From: Enterobacter sp. ENT03
Lineage (GTDB): Bacteria; Pseudomonadota; Gammaproteobacteria; Enterobacterales; Enterobacteriaceae
Reading direction: 5' to 3'
Assembly: GCF_019218745.1 (NCBI RefSeq)
Contig: NZ_JAHUXA010000022.1
Coordinates: 1 to 59,687 of the forward strand
Length of the DNA stretch: 59,687 nucleotides
Under the pieces are notes generated by a model. That model was not told the origin of the DNA and searched no databases. It saw only the letters and a program-made list of their open reading frames with translations. Below, in pieces: positions 51,669 through 59,687 of this stretch. Both the position numbers and the translations under genes were made by a program. The number at the start of each line of letters is the position of its first letter. The first letter of the stretch is position 1.

Positions 51669-52415
51669 TTAAAAGTCGTAGGCAAGTCTGTAAATCAAAA
51701 TATCGCCATAACCATCAGCGCCGAGTTTGTTATAGAAATAGCGATACATAACGGTAGTGGAAATATGATCGGTGATTTTCCATGTCAGGTTAAGGCCGCC
51801 ATTTAAACCTTCTTCACCGCCGCTATTATTAGCGGCATAATCCTCGTTGCGCTCAAGTTCAATTTCATTCCAGTTTGATAACAGGAAGTTTTGGCTGAGA
51901 AAGGTAAAAGCATAACCCGCATTCCAGCCGATACTGAAGCCATTATAACCGTTGATGTCATAGGCTGGACCAAAGTTGCTATGCGCATTAATATACTGGC
52001 GTGCGATCCAGGGTTTAAACCACCAACCATCACCTTTCAATGCGGTATAACCGATACCAATGAATTGATTGGTTTCTTTGAAATTGGGGCTTTGTGAATT
52101 ATAGACTTTGCCAAAAAGACTGGCCCCGGTATCCCAAAGATAATAATGGGTTTCACCATTCATGGTTTGACCGTGTTCTTTTTCATTGCGCAGAATATTT
52201 TCATAATCGTAAAATCCGTACATTTCTCCCCAGTCGAATCCTGCGCCACCTTCGATACCAACCAGAGCCTGTTCATACTCCAGGTCTTTAACGCCGGAAT
52301 CCCAACTTTGGTAATCAAAATGAATATTGCCCCAGCCATATTTTTGTTCGGCAAATGCATCTCCAGTTATCGTAGATAAAAAAAGGGTAGAGGTCAGGCA
52401 CAGTAATTTTTTCAT
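51669..52415 (-). CDS. Tsx-like nucleoside-specific outer-membrane channel
   Basis: A 248-residue beta-barrel of the Tsx/OmpK family. Signal peptide MKKLLCLTSTLFLSTITGDAFA, then QKYGWGNIHFDYQSWDSG, GGAGFDWGEMYGFYDYEN, KGDGWWFKPW and a terminal aromatic (YRLAYDF) typical of BAM substrates. It would admit nucleosides to the periplasm for the linked CNT transporter. Confidence 0.88.
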   Translation of the reverse strand: MKKLLCLTSTLFLSTITGDAFAEQKYGWGNIHFDYQSWDSGVKDLEYEQALVGIEGGAGFDWGEMYGFYDYENILRNEKEHGQTMNGETHYYLWDTGASLFGKVYNSQSPNFKETNQFIGIGYTALKGDGWWFKPWIARQYINAHSNFGPAYDINGYNGFSIGWNAGYAFTFLSQNFLLSNWNEIELERNEDYAANNSGGEEGLNGGLNLTWKITDHISTTVMYRYFYNKLGADGYGDILIYRLAYDF

Positions 52416-52453
52416 ACTCTATTTCCATATATATTTGTAGGGTAAGAGAGGGG

Positions 52454-53668
52454 TTATTGTTCGGATAATATTTTGCTTAATGTCGCGTCATGCTCCGGCA
52501 TATTAGAAGCGCCCTCACGCTCAACGGCCAGGGCCGCAAACGCGCTGGCATAAATAATGGCTGATTCGAGGCTTTCTCCTTCCGCCAGACGCGCCGCCAG
52601 TGCACCGTTAAAGGCATCTCCCGCCCCAGAGGTATCGACGTTTACCGCCGGGAAGGCGCTAAATTGACGATGTTTATTGCCGTCATATAACCAGCATCCC
52701 TCTTTGCCGAGGGTGATCAGAACAAAGCGCGCGCCCAGCTCATGAATGTCTTCGGCGGCCTGTTGAATGTCGTCACGGGTAAGCAGTGTATGACCAACAA
52801 TTGCGCCTGCTTCGGTCAGATTGGGCGTAATGATGGTCGTCCATGGGATCAGTTCATTGACCTCTGCGCGCCACGGAGCAGGGTTCAGAATGGTGGTTAA
52901 ACCGCAGGTGTGGGCAAACTTAATCGCCAGCGCGGTGGCATCGGGATTGTTTTCCATCTGAGTAAGGAAAACATGACTGTTACTGATGTCGTCATAGCAG
53001 GAGATAATTTCATCTACGGTGAATGTCTGGTTCGCGCCGGGATTGATAATGATCGCATTATCTCCCGCCGATTCGGACACCATCACCACCGCGCTGCCCG
53101 TCGGGCACGCCTTTTTCTCAAAACAGGTTAATTGTTCCAGCATCAGGCCGCGCAAAAAAAGCTGTGCTTTTTGTGCAAATTCATCATCACCGAGTTTCAC
53201 CGTGAAATGTGTTTTGCCGCCCGCCATCGTACAGGCGATAGCCTGATTACTGCCTTTACCGCCAGGCAAACAACAGCTGTTTATTGCCCGAATGCTTTCA
53301 CCGGATAATGGGAAATCGTCAACCCGATAAACAAGATCGGTATTAAATGAACCGATAATAAACACACTGCCGCTTTTTTCAGTATTACGTCTTCGTTCAA
53401 GGTGGCTTAATTGATTATTAATATTCATGTTTTGATAAAGGTAATTTTGACTGTCGTCATAAAGGTTATGCTCAGGATTAGCCACCAGCGTCGCACCGCC
53501 ATAACAGGGTTTTATTCGCCCGGTAATGGCCAGTTCTTGTATATCTCGCCGAATGGTTCGGGTGGCAACTTTTAATGATTTCGCTAATAAAACTACGCTT
53601 ACTCGCCCTGACTTCTGAATTTCAGACAGAATGTAACGATGGCGCTGGTTTTTATAGTGGTAAATCAT
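52454..53668 (-). CDS. DeoR-type HTH fused to ribokinase (PfkB family)
   Basis: A 404-residue fusion. Residues 1-60 are a DeoR winged helix (RHRYILSEIQKSGRVSVVLL, VATRTIRRDIQELAITGRIK, YGGATL). A linker leads to a complete ribokinase from about 100: FIIGSFNTDLVYRVDDFP, substrate motif GGKGSNQAIACT, and anion-hole/catalytic DTSGAGDAFNGALAARL. It could both phosphorylate the ribose freed by the linked hydrolase and act as the operon's ribose-sensing regulator. First gene of the nucleoside operon; no partner kinase is present. Confidence 0.85.
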   Translation of the reverse strand: MIYHYKNQRHRYILSEIQKSGRVSVVLLAKSLKVATRTIRRDIQELAITGRIKPCYGGATLVANPEHNLYDDSQNYLYQNMNINNQLSHLERRRNTEKSGSVFIIGSFNTDLVYRVDDFPLSGESIRAINSCCLPGGKGSNQAIACTMAGGKTHFTVKLGDDEFAQKAQLFLRGLMLEQLTCFEKKACPTGSAVVMVSESAGDNAIIINPGANQTFTVDEIISCYDDISNSHVFLTQMENNPDATALAIKFAHTCGLTTILNPAPWRAEVNELIPWTTIITPNLTEAGAIVGHTLLTRDDIQQAAEDIHELGARFVLITLGKEGCWLYDGNKHRQFSAFPAVNVDTSGAGDAFNGALAARLAEGESLESAIIYASAFAALAVEREGASNMPEHDATLSKILSEQ

Positions 53669-53743
53669 ATTTTCTGCCGTGTTATGGGTGCGGTAATAAT
53701 ATTTACTCTGCGTAGGTGAATAGTGCTGTGCCCATCTTCACAT

Positions 53744-53775
53744 ATTATCAGGCGAAACGGACATGATGTCCGTTT
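53744..53775 (-). promoter_or_regulatory. Nucleoside-operon promoter overlapped by operator 1
   Basis: AAACGGACAT-G-ATGTCCGTTT (53755-53775) is a perfect inverted repeat with 10-bp arms. On the minus strand CGGACA (53767-53772) and GATAAT (53744-53749), 17 bp apart, form a plausible promoter, so a protein on the palindrome would cover the -35 and spacer. It is 87 bp upstream of the HTH-ribokinase gene. Confidence 0.75.
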
Positions 53776-53905
53776 GCTGCAATTCTTGTGTTTGTTATTT
53801 GTCAGGTGAATGTGTTTCTGTCGTTTCAGTTTTTTTAATTCCTGTTCATGCAGGTTTAGTGAGCGCTAAGAATTAACATTATTGGGATTTACAGTTTGTT
53901 CGGAT

Positions 53906-53926
53906 AAAGGGACATCATGTCCGCTA
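53906..53926. promoter_or_regulatory. Operator 2 of the nucleoside operon
   Basis: AAAGGGACAT-C-ATGTCCGCTA repeats the core GGACATNATGTCC of operator 1, with the centres 151 bp apart. Two copies of the same rare palindrome, both upstream of a DeoR-type gene, are likely binding sites for that regulator, possibly with looping. Confidence 0.7.
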
Positions 53927-54016
53927 TGGAACAACGAAGAGTAATGGAAGAGGAGTAATGAAATTATAGCCATAATTTTTTTATGAGAATAATCCATAGG
54001 CAAAAAATTGCATCTG

Positions 54017-54033
54017 TTAAGAATTTAATAAGA
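54017..54033. promoter_or_regulatory. QseB/PmrA-like box
   Basis: On the minus strand CTTAT-TAAATT-CTTAA matches nine of ten bases of the QseB consensus CTTAA-N6-CTTAA, which is also the PmrA-box pattern. It lies about 55 bp upstream of the His-rich gene and ygiW. Confidence 0.55.
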
Positions 54034-54085
54034 TCTGTGGTGTTTACTGACAGTGAAGGTTATCCCTGCACAAGGAAAATACGTG

Positions 54086-54283
54086 ATGAAAAAGAACGCA
54101 GCATTGTTAACTGTCCTGATGTTTGCTTCTGCCCCCGCACTGGCGATGCACTCCGGCATGACTGAACATGAATCGGGTGAAGCCCGCCACACGGGTAAAG
54201 GACACACCGCAAACAGCCACGATGGACACGCTCATCCGGGCGAGCACACCACGACGATTAAAGCACAGACTAAAACCCGCTAG
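54086..54283 (+). CDS. Small His-rich periplasmic protein
   Basis: A 65-residue protein. Signal peptide MKKNAALLTVLMFASAPALA, then a short mature part MHSGMTEHESGEARHTGKGH and onward with eight or so histidines (HDGHAHPGEH). It may bind metal; that is inference from composition. AAGGA lies ten bases upstream. It is 72 bp before ygiW, has a similar signal peptide, and may be transcribed with it. Not recognised as a named family. Confidence 0.7.
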   Translation: MKKNAALLTVLMFASAPALAMHSGMTEHESGEARHTGKGHTANSHDGHAHPGEHTTTIKAQTKTR

Positions 54284-54291
54284 TTTTCAGC

Positions 54292-54313
54292 CAGGCCTGT
54301 CTGTGCAGGCCTG
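54292..54313 (+). terminator. CAGGCCTG hairpin between the His-rich gene and ygiW
   Basis: CAGGCCTG (54292-54299) and CAGGCCTG (54306-54313) are self-complementary arms around TCTGTG. There is no strong T run, so this is probably a partial terminator or processing hairpin. Confidence 0.45.
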
Positions 54314-54355
54314 TTATAGTTACTTATTGTTAGCCACCCTCAAGGGAGAATCATC

Positions 54356-54751
54356 ATGAAAAATATCGCTATGCTTTTTACCGTACTGACCCTGGCTGCT
54401 ACACCGGCACTGGCCGCCACCCAGGGCGGTTTTCAGGCGTCTGACAGCGCAGCACCGGCACAAAACGGCGGCTTTGCTGGCCCGTCGGGCACTAAAACCA
54501 CGGCTGAAAAAGCGAAGTCTTTATCCGATGATGCCTGGGTCACGCTGACGGGCAAAATTGAACAGCGTACCGGCGGCGACAACTATTTGTTCCGCGATGA
54601 GTCCGGCACCATTGATGTTGAAATTGATGATAAACGCTGGAATGGCCAGACCGTGACCCCGCAGGATACCGTTGAAATTCAGGGTAAAGTCGATAAAGAC
54701 TGGAATTCGGCTGAAATTGAAGTGAAGAAAATCACCAAAATGAATAAGTAA
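54356..54751 (+). CDS. ygiW: Periplasmic BOF/OB-fold protein YgiW
   Basis: A 131-residue periplasmic stress protein (E. coli 130). Signal peptide ends near TPALAA; the mature part has a Gly/Gln-rich lead (QGGFQASDSAAPAQNGGFAG) and the BOF domain (DDAWVTLTGKIEQR, DKRWNGQTVTPQDTVEIQGK). In E. coli it is QseB-controlled and linked to stress tolerance. Here it has been separated from qseB by the nucleoside cluster. Confidence 0.94.
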   Translation: MKNIAMLFTVLTLAATPALAATQGGFQASDSAAPAQNGGFAGPSGTKTTAEKAKSLSDDAWVTLTGKIEQRTGGDNYLFRDESGTIDVEIDDKRWNGQTVTPQDTVEIQGKVDKDWNSAEIEVKKITKMNK

Positions 54752-54760
54752 CAGGCATCG

Positions 54761-54788
54761 GGCCGGGAAACCGGCCTCCTTTTTTATC
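54761..54788 (+). terminator. Terminator after ygiW
   Basis: GGCCGG-GAAA-CCGGCC followed by TCCTTTTTTAT is a strong intrinsic terminator with a GNRA loop. Confidence 0.9.
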
Positions 54789-54940
54789 CCCCTCATCGCC
54801 TTCCGATCTCCCCCGACAAAAACCGCCCGGTGCGCTAAAGTTATCGCGCAGCACAATGACTCATTGCCTTATATAAGGTAGTATCTGCGGCATTATCGCC
54901 GCCGTACAGGCGGGCGCACACGTTTGAGGAACATCGATTA

Positions 54941-57199
54941 ATGAGCGATATGGCAGAGCGCCTTGCGCTGCATGAATTCACGGAAAACGCCTACTTAAAC
55001 TATTCCATGTACGTCATCATGGATCGGGCGCTGCCGTTTATTGGTGATGGCCTGAAACCCGTTCAGCGCCGCATCGTGTATGCGATGTCAGAGCTCGGCC
55101 TTAACAACAGCGCCAAATTCAAAAAATCGGCCCGTACCGTAGGTGACGTGCTGGGTAAATATCACCCGCACGGCGACAGCGCCTGCTACGAAGCCATGGT
55201 ATTGATGGCGCAGCCGTTCTCTTACCGCTATCCGCTGGTGGACGGCCAGGGCAACTGGGGCGCGCCGGACGATCCGAAGTCCTTCGCCGCCATGCGTTAT
55301 ACCGAATCCCGTCTCTCTAAATATGCCGAGCTGCTGCTGGGCGAACTGGGGCAGGGCACGGTGGAGTGGCAGCCGAACTTTGACGGCACCATGCAGGAGC
55401 CGAAAATGCTGCCTGCCCGTCTGCCAAATATTCTGCTGAACGGCACCACCGGCATCGCGGTCGGTATGGCGACGGACATTCCGCCGCATAACCTGCGCGA
55501 AGTGGCGAAAGCGGCGATCACGCTGATCGAACAGCCGAAAACCACGCTCGATGAGCTGCTGGATATTGTGCAGGGCCCGGATTACCCGACCGAAGCGGAA
55601 ATCATCACGTCGCGGGCGGAAATCCGCAAAATCTACCAGAACGGGCGCGGCTCGGTGCGTATGCGCGCGGTGTGGAAAAAAGAAGACGGTGCCGTGGTGA
55701 TCACCGCGCTGCCGCATCAGGTTTCCGGCGCGCGCGTGCTGGAGCAAATCGCCGCTCAGATGCGCAATAAAAAGCTGCCGATGGTCGATGATCTGCGCGA
55801 TGAATCCGATCACGAAAACCCGACGCGTCTGGTGGTTGTGCCGCGTTCGAACCGGGTGGATATGGATCAGGTCATGAACCACCTGTTCGCCACCACCGAT
55901 CTGGAAAAAAGCTATCGCATTAACCTGAACATGATCGGGCTGGACGGTCGCCCGTCGGTGAAAAACCTGCTGGAGATCCTCTCCGAGTGGCTGGTCTTCC
56001 GCCGCGATACCGTGCGTCGCCGCCTGAGTCACCGTCTGGAAAAAGTGCTCAAACGCCTGCATATCCTCGAAGGTTTGCTGGTGGCGTTCCTCAACATTGA
56101 TGAAGTGATTGAGATCATCCGCACCGAGGATGAGCCGAAGCCGGCGTTGATGTCGAAGTTTGGCATCAGCGAAACCCAGGCCGAAGCGATCCTTGAACTG
56201 AAATTACGTCACCTCGCGAAGCTTGAAGAAGTGAAAATTCGCGGCGAGCAGGCTGAGCTTGAGAAAGAGCGCGACCAGCTGCAGGGCATTCTCGCCTCCG
56301 AGCGCAAAATGAGTAACCTGCTGAAGAAAGAGTTGCAGGCCGATGCTGACGCCTTTGGCGACGAGCGTCGTTCGCCGCTGCACGAGCGTGAAGAAGCGAA
56401 GGCGATGAGCGAACACGACATGCAGCCGTCTGAGCCGGTGACGATCGTGCTGTCCCAGTCGGGCTGGGTGCGCAGCGCCAAAGGGCATGACATCGACGCC
56501 CAGGGGCTGAGCTACAAAGCGGGCGACGGCTGGAAAGCCTCCGTTAAAGGCAAGAGCAACCAGCCGGTGGTGTTTATCGATACCACCGGGCGCAGCTACG
56601 CTCTCGATCCGATCACGCTGCCTTCCGCGCGCGGGCAGGGCGAGCCGTTGACCGGCAAACTGACGCTGCCGCCGGGCGCGTCCGTGGAGCATATGGTGAT
56701 GGCGGGAGAAGAGCAGAAGCTGCTGATGGCATCGGATGCGGGCTACGGCTTCGTCTGTACCTTCAACGATCTGATCGCCCGTAACCGCGCCGGTAAAGCG
56801 CTGATCACTCTGCCGGAAAACGCCCGCGTGATGCCGCCGCTGGAAATCGTCGACGACAGCGATATGCTGCTGGCGATCACCACCGCCGGACGCATGCTGA
56901 TGTTCCCGGTCAGCGATCTGCCGCAGTTGTCTAAAGGCAAAGGGAATAAGATCATCAGCATTCCGTCGGCAGAGGCCGCGAAAGGTGAAGACAGCCTCGC
57001 GCACCTGTATCTGCTGCCGCCGCAAACGACGCTGACCATCCACGTGGGCAAACGCAAAATCAAACTGCGTCCGGAAGAGTTGCAGAAGGTGCACGGTGAG
57101 CGCGGACGTCGCGGCACGTTGATGCGCGGCCTGCAACGCATCGACCGCGTGGAGATTGACTCACCGCATCGCGCAAGCCCAGGCGACAGCGAAGAGTAA
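54941..57199 (+). CDS. parC: DNA topoisomerase IV subunit A (ParC)
   Basis: DNA-cleaving subunit of topoisomerase IV, partner of ParE. Catalytic Tyr120 is in [13 protein letters not shown]. The quinolone-resistance region reads [13 protein letters not shown] with wild-type Ser80 and Glu84. The C-terminal beta-pinwheel includes [18 protein letters not shown]. 752 residues, as in E. coli. plsC follows. Confidence 0.98.
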   Translation: MSDMAERLALHEFTENAYLNYSMYVIMDRALPFIGDGLKPVQRRIVYAMSELGLNNSAKFKKSARTVGDVLGKYHPHGDSACYEAMVLMAQPFSYRYPLVDGQGNWGAPDDPKSFAAMRYTESRLSKYAELLLGELGQGTVEWQPNFDGTMQEPKMLPARLPNILLNGTTGIAVGMATDIPPHNLREVAKAAITLIEQPKTTLDELLDIVQGPDYPTEAEIITSRAEIRKIYQNGRGSVRMRAVWKKEDGAVVITALPHQVSGARVLEQIAAQMRNKKLPMVDDLRDESDHENPTRLVVVPRSNRVDMDQVMNHLFATTDLEKSYRINLNMIGLDGRPSVKNLLEILSEWLVFRRDTVRRRLSHRLEKVLKRLHILEGLLVAFLNIDEVIEIIRTEDEPKPALMSKFGISETQAEAILELKLRHLAKLEEVKIRGEQAELEKERDQLQGILASERKMSNLLKKELQADADAFGDERRSPLHEREEAKAMSEHDMQPSEPVTIVLSQSGWVRSAKGHDIDAQGLSYKAGDGWKASVKGKSNQPVVFIDTTGRSYALDPITLPSARGQGEPLTGKLTLPPGASVEHMVMAGEEQKLLMASDAGYGFVCTFNDLIARNRAGKALITLPENARVMPPLEIVDDSDMLLAITTAGRMLMFPVSDLPQLSKGKGNKIISIPSAEAAKGEDSLAHLYLLPPQTTLTIHVGKRKIKLRPEELQKVHGERGRRGTLMRGLQRIDRVEIDSPHRASPGDSEE

Positions 57200-57285
57200 T
57201 CAGGGTATTACCGTCCCCCTTTTCTGACGGGGGACGTCAGTTAACATTTCCCGAATGGCTGGATGTCCGGGCATAAGAGGTAACA

Positions 57286-58023
57286 ATGCTGTTTATTATT
57301 CGATCTATTATTATTGTGGTTTACAGCATTCTGCTGTCTATTTTTGGTTGTATTTACTGTCTGTTCAGTCCACGAAATCCGAAGCATGTGGCGACCTTTG
57401 GTCACCTGTTTGGTCGCCTCGCCCCGGTGCTGGGCCTGAAGGTGGAAACCCGCGTGCCGTCGAACGCCGCTGAGTTCGGCAATGCCATTTACATCTGTAA
57501 TCACCAAAATAATTACGATATGGTCACCGCCTCCAGCATCGTGCAGCCGCCGACCGTGACCGTCGGCAAAAAAAGCCTCATCTGGATCCCCTTCTTCGGC
57601 CTGTTGTACTGGTTGACCGGCAACCTGTTGATCGACCGCAATAACCGCGCAAAAGCTCACGGTACTATCGCCCAGGTGGTGAAACATATTCAGAAGCGTA
57701 ATATCTCAATCTGGATGTTCCCGGAAGGCACCCGCAGCCGTGGCCGTGGTCTGCTGCCGTTTAAAACCGGGGCATTTCATGCCGCCATTGCCGCTGGCGT
57801 GCCGGTGATCCCGGTGTGTGTGTCCACCACCTCGAATAAAGTCAGCCTCAACCGCTGGAATAATGGTCATGTGATCGTCGAAATGATGCAGCCGGTGGAT
57901 ACCTCGAAGTTTGGTAAAGACCAGGTGCGTGAACTGGCAGTACACTGCCGGGCTTTAATGGAAAATAAAATCGCCGAGCTTGACCAGGAAGTTGCCGCGC
58001 GTAATGCCGCTGGAAAGCGTTAA
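57286..58023 (+). CDS. plsC: 1-acyl-sn-glycerol-3-phosphate acyltransferase
   Basis: Inner-membrane enzyme that makes phosphatidic acid from lysophosphatidic acid. N-terminal membrane helix (IIRSIIIVVYSILLSIFG), catalytic NHQNNYD (HX4D) and FPEGTRSRGRG. 245 residues, as in E. coli. AAGAGG precedes the ATG. It lies between parC and ftsP as in E. coli. Confidence 0.97.
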   Translation: MLFIIRSIIIVVYSILLSIFGCIYCLFSPRNPKHVATFGHLFGRLAPVLGLKVETRVPSNAAEFGNAIYICNHQNNYDMVTASSIVQPPTVTVGKKSLIWIPFFGLLYWLTGNLLIDRNNRAKAHGTIAQVVKHIQKRNISIWMFPEGTRSRGRGLLPFKTGAFHAAIAAGVPVIPVCVSTTSNKVSLNRWNNGHVIVEMMQPVDTSKFGKDQVRELAVHCRALMENKIAELDQEVAARNAAGKR

Positions 58024-58063
58024 TTTTCTTTCGTATTAAAAGTCAGTTTTACATGGAGCAGAT

Positions 58064-59476
58064 ATGTCACTCAGTCGGCGTCAGTTTATTCAGGCATCCG
58101 GGGTTGCGCTTTGTGCCGGAGCGGTGCCGCTGAGGGCCAACGCCGCCGGGCAGCAACTGCCGTTGCCCATTCCCCCATTGCTGGAGTCCCGCCGCGGACA
58201 GCCGCTGTTTCTGACGCTTCAGCGCACGCACTGGTCCTTTACCCAGGGTACCCGCGCGCAGGTGTGGGGGATCAACGGCCGCTATCTGGGGCCGACGATC
58301 CGCGTGTGGAACGGCGACGACGTAAAGCTGATCTACAGCAACCGCATGACGGAAAACGTCGCCATGACGGTAAGCGGCCTGCAGGTGCCTGGCCCGCTGA
58401 TGGGCGGTCCGGCGCGTATGATGTCCCCCAACGCCGACTGGGCGCCGGTACTGCCGGTGCGCCAGAACGCCGCCACCCTCTGGTATCACGCCAACACGCC
58501 TAACCGCACTGCCGAGCAGGTGTATAACGGGCTGGCGGGGCTGTGGCTGGTGGAAGACGACGTCAGCAAATCCCTGCCGATCCCGAATCATTACGGCGTT
58601 GACGATATTCCGGTCATTATTCAGGACAAGCGTCTGGATAACTTTGGTACGCCGGAATACAGCGAGCCGGGCAGCGGGGGATTTGTCGGTGATACGCTGC
58701 TGGCGAACGGCGTGCAGGGGCCGTATGTGGAGGTGTCCCGCGGCTGGGTGCGTCTGCGCCTGCTCAATGCCTCAAATGCCCGCCGCTATCTGTTGCAGAT
58801 GAGTGATGGCCGCGCGCTGCATGTCATTTCCGGCGATCAGGGTTTCCTGCCTGCGCCGGTGTCGGTGAAACAGCTGTCGCTGGCACCGGGCGAGCGCCGG
58901 GAAATTCTCGTCGACATGACCAACGGCGATGAAGTGTCGATTACCTGCGGGGAAGCGGCGAGCATTGTCGATCGTATTCGTGGCTTCTTCGAGCCGTCGA
59001 GTATTCTGATTTCCACGCTGGTGCTGACGCTGCGCCCGACTGGTCTGTTGCCGCTGGTCACCGACAGTCTGCCGATGCGCCTGCTGCCGAGCGAACTGCT
59101 GACCGGCACGCCGGTGCGCAGCCGTGACATTAGCCTTGGCGACGATCCGGGCATCAACGGCCAGCTGTGGGATATTCAGCGTCTGGATATTACCGCTCAG
59201 CAGGGCACCTGGGAGCGCTGGACGGTGCGCGCCGACACCCCGCAGGCGTTTCATATCGAAGGCGTCAGTTTCCAGATCCGCAACGTCAACGGCGCTATTC
59301 CGTTCCCGGAAGATCGCGGCATGAAAGATACCGTGTGGGTGGATGGGCAGGTGGAGCTGCTGGTGTACTTCGGGCAGCCATCGTGGCCGCATTTCCCGTT
59401 CCAGTATTACAGCCAGACGCTGGAGATGGCGGATCGCGGCTCTATCGGGCAACTGCTGGTTAATCCTGCCCCCTGA
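58064..59476 (+). CDS. ftsP: Cell-division protein FtsP (SufI)
   Basis: A periplasmic multicopper-oxidase-like protein without copper ligands that stabilises the divisome under stress. Tat signal peptide with twin arginine: SLSRRQFIQASGVALC. Three cupredoxin-like domains follow (for example LTLQRTHWSFTQGTRAQVWG). 470 residues, as in E. coli. Confidence 0.96.
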   Translation: MSLSRRQFIQASGVALCAGAVPLRANAAGQQLPLPIPPLLESRRGQPLFLTLQRTHWSFTQGTRAQVWGINGRYLGPTIRVWNGDDVKLIYSNRMTENVAMTVSGLQVPGPLMGGPARMMSPNADWAPVLPVRQNAATLWYHANTPNRTAEQVYNGLAGLWLVEDDVSKSLPIPNHYGVDDIPVIIQDKRLDNFGTPEYSEPGSGGFVGDTLLANGVQGPYVEVSRGWVRLRLLNASNARRYLLQMSDGRALHVISGDQGFLPAPVSVKQLSLAPGERREILVDMTNGDEVSITCGEAASIVDRIRGFFEPSSILISTLVLTLRPTGLLPLVTDSLPMRLLPSELLTGTPVRSRDISLGDDPGINGQLWDIQRLDITAQQGTWERWTVRADTPQAFHIEGVSFQIRNVNGAIPFPEDRGMKDTVWVDGQVELLVYFGQPSWPHFPFQYYSQTLEMADRGSIGQLLVNPAP

Positions 59477-59483
59477 TTTTTCC

Positions 59484-59519
59484 CCCTCACCCTAACCCTC
59501 TCCCCTGGGAGAGGGCATG
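59484..59519. repeat. Inverted-repeat element downstream of ftsP
   Basis: CCCTCACCCTAACCCTCTCCCCTGGGAGAGGG has the same CCCTCTCCC/GGGAGAGGG hairpin and CCCTCACCCTAA lead as the copies near patA and ygiN. It could end the ftsP transcript. Confidence 0.75.
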
Positions 59520-59563
59520 GTCCTGGAAGAAGGCACGGATTGGTGCCCCCCTTTCCCTTAGGG

Positions 59564-59687
59564 TGTACAGTCCGGGGACATGGTAGACAGGTGTTCGGGG
59601 ACATGGTGAACACTTTTTAACATCCTTTACCCATGGTGATCGACTTTTTCTTCAGGTCGATCACCCCCACTTTCGTGCTGTACCACC
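59564..59687 (-). mobile_element. End of an IS481-type insertion sequence (partial)
   Basis: The end TGTACAGTCCGGGGACATGG is followed by an internal near-repeat GTTCGGGGACATGGTGAACA, the kind of terminus I associate with IS481-family elements. The minus strand has an open frame entering from the right edge, ending STKVGVIDLKKKSITMGKGC and stopping at 59617-59619, which would be the transposase C-terminus. Most of the element is outside the window, so the family is provisional. Confidence 0.6.

Noticed and set aside
55088-56062. 324-codon ORF antisense to parC
   Set aside because: A shadow of the GC-rich parC codons with no domain and no ribosome-binding site.

Overview
The window comes from a member of the Enterobacteriaceae, most like Enterobacter, Lelliottia, Leclercia or Kosakonia. 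The evidence is a nearly complete E. coli-type gene order running from patA-aer through rpoD-dnaG-rpsU, tsaD, cca, glnE-hldE, ribB, tolC, parE and qseBC to parC-plsC-ftsP. Coding is GC-rich and most proteins have E. coli lengths. Gene names for core genes rest on recognising protein sequence and neighbourhood; no database search was run.

Layout. 1-193 is the tail of an unrecognised gene. 300-465 is a cluster of inverted-repeat elements. 466-7076 holds putrescine aminotransferase patA (TTG start, sigma-54 promoter), two sigma-28-type chemoreceptor genes (aer and a Tar/Tsr-like MCP), and the metal-responsive pair yqjI/yqjH. 7077-8878 holds a coiled-coil protein with a J-domain-like segment and kbp. 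About 9.1-13.3 kb is a decayed prophage or satellite remnant: a YlcI/YnfO-like protein, a C4-like antisense RNA candidate with a small leader ORF, a helicase fragment fused in frame to a frameshifted terminase, an AT-rich HEPN-type gene and a small membrane protein. It sits next to tRNA-Ile2 (ileX). 13.7-40.8 kb is conserved housekeeping DNA: mug, the rpsU-dnaG-rpoD macromolecular synthesis operon, tsaD, plsY, folB, uppP, cca, ygiM, ygiF-glnE, hldE, ubiK, the FMN riboswitch plus ribB, zupT, ygiD, ygiCB, tolC, nudF-yqiB-cpdA-yqiA and parE.

Two accessory catabolic clusters interrupt the E. coli-like order. Between parE and ygiN lie an AraC-type regulator and a divergent operon encoding a DUF2264 protein, a LacY-family symporter and a GH88 unsaturated glucuronyl hydrolase; this looks like a route for importing and cleaving unsaturated uronic-acid oligosaccharides. 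Between ygiW and qseB lies a nucleoside operon: a DeoR-type HTH fused to a ribokinase, a Tsx-like outer-membrane channel, a nucleoside hydrolase and a CNT nucleoside transporter. Together these would carry nucleosides across both membranes and convert them to base plus ribose 5-phosphate. Two copies of the palindrome GGACATNATGTCC lie upstream.

The most interesting point is the arrangement of that second cluster. Its last gene ends 18 bp before qseB with only a ribosome-binding site between, so the QseBC two-component system seems to have been placed downstream of a nucleoside-responsive operon. Its usual divergent partner ygiW and a QseB/PmrA-like box now lie more than 4.5 kb away. The window ends inside what looks like an IS481-type insertion sequence downstream of ftsP.
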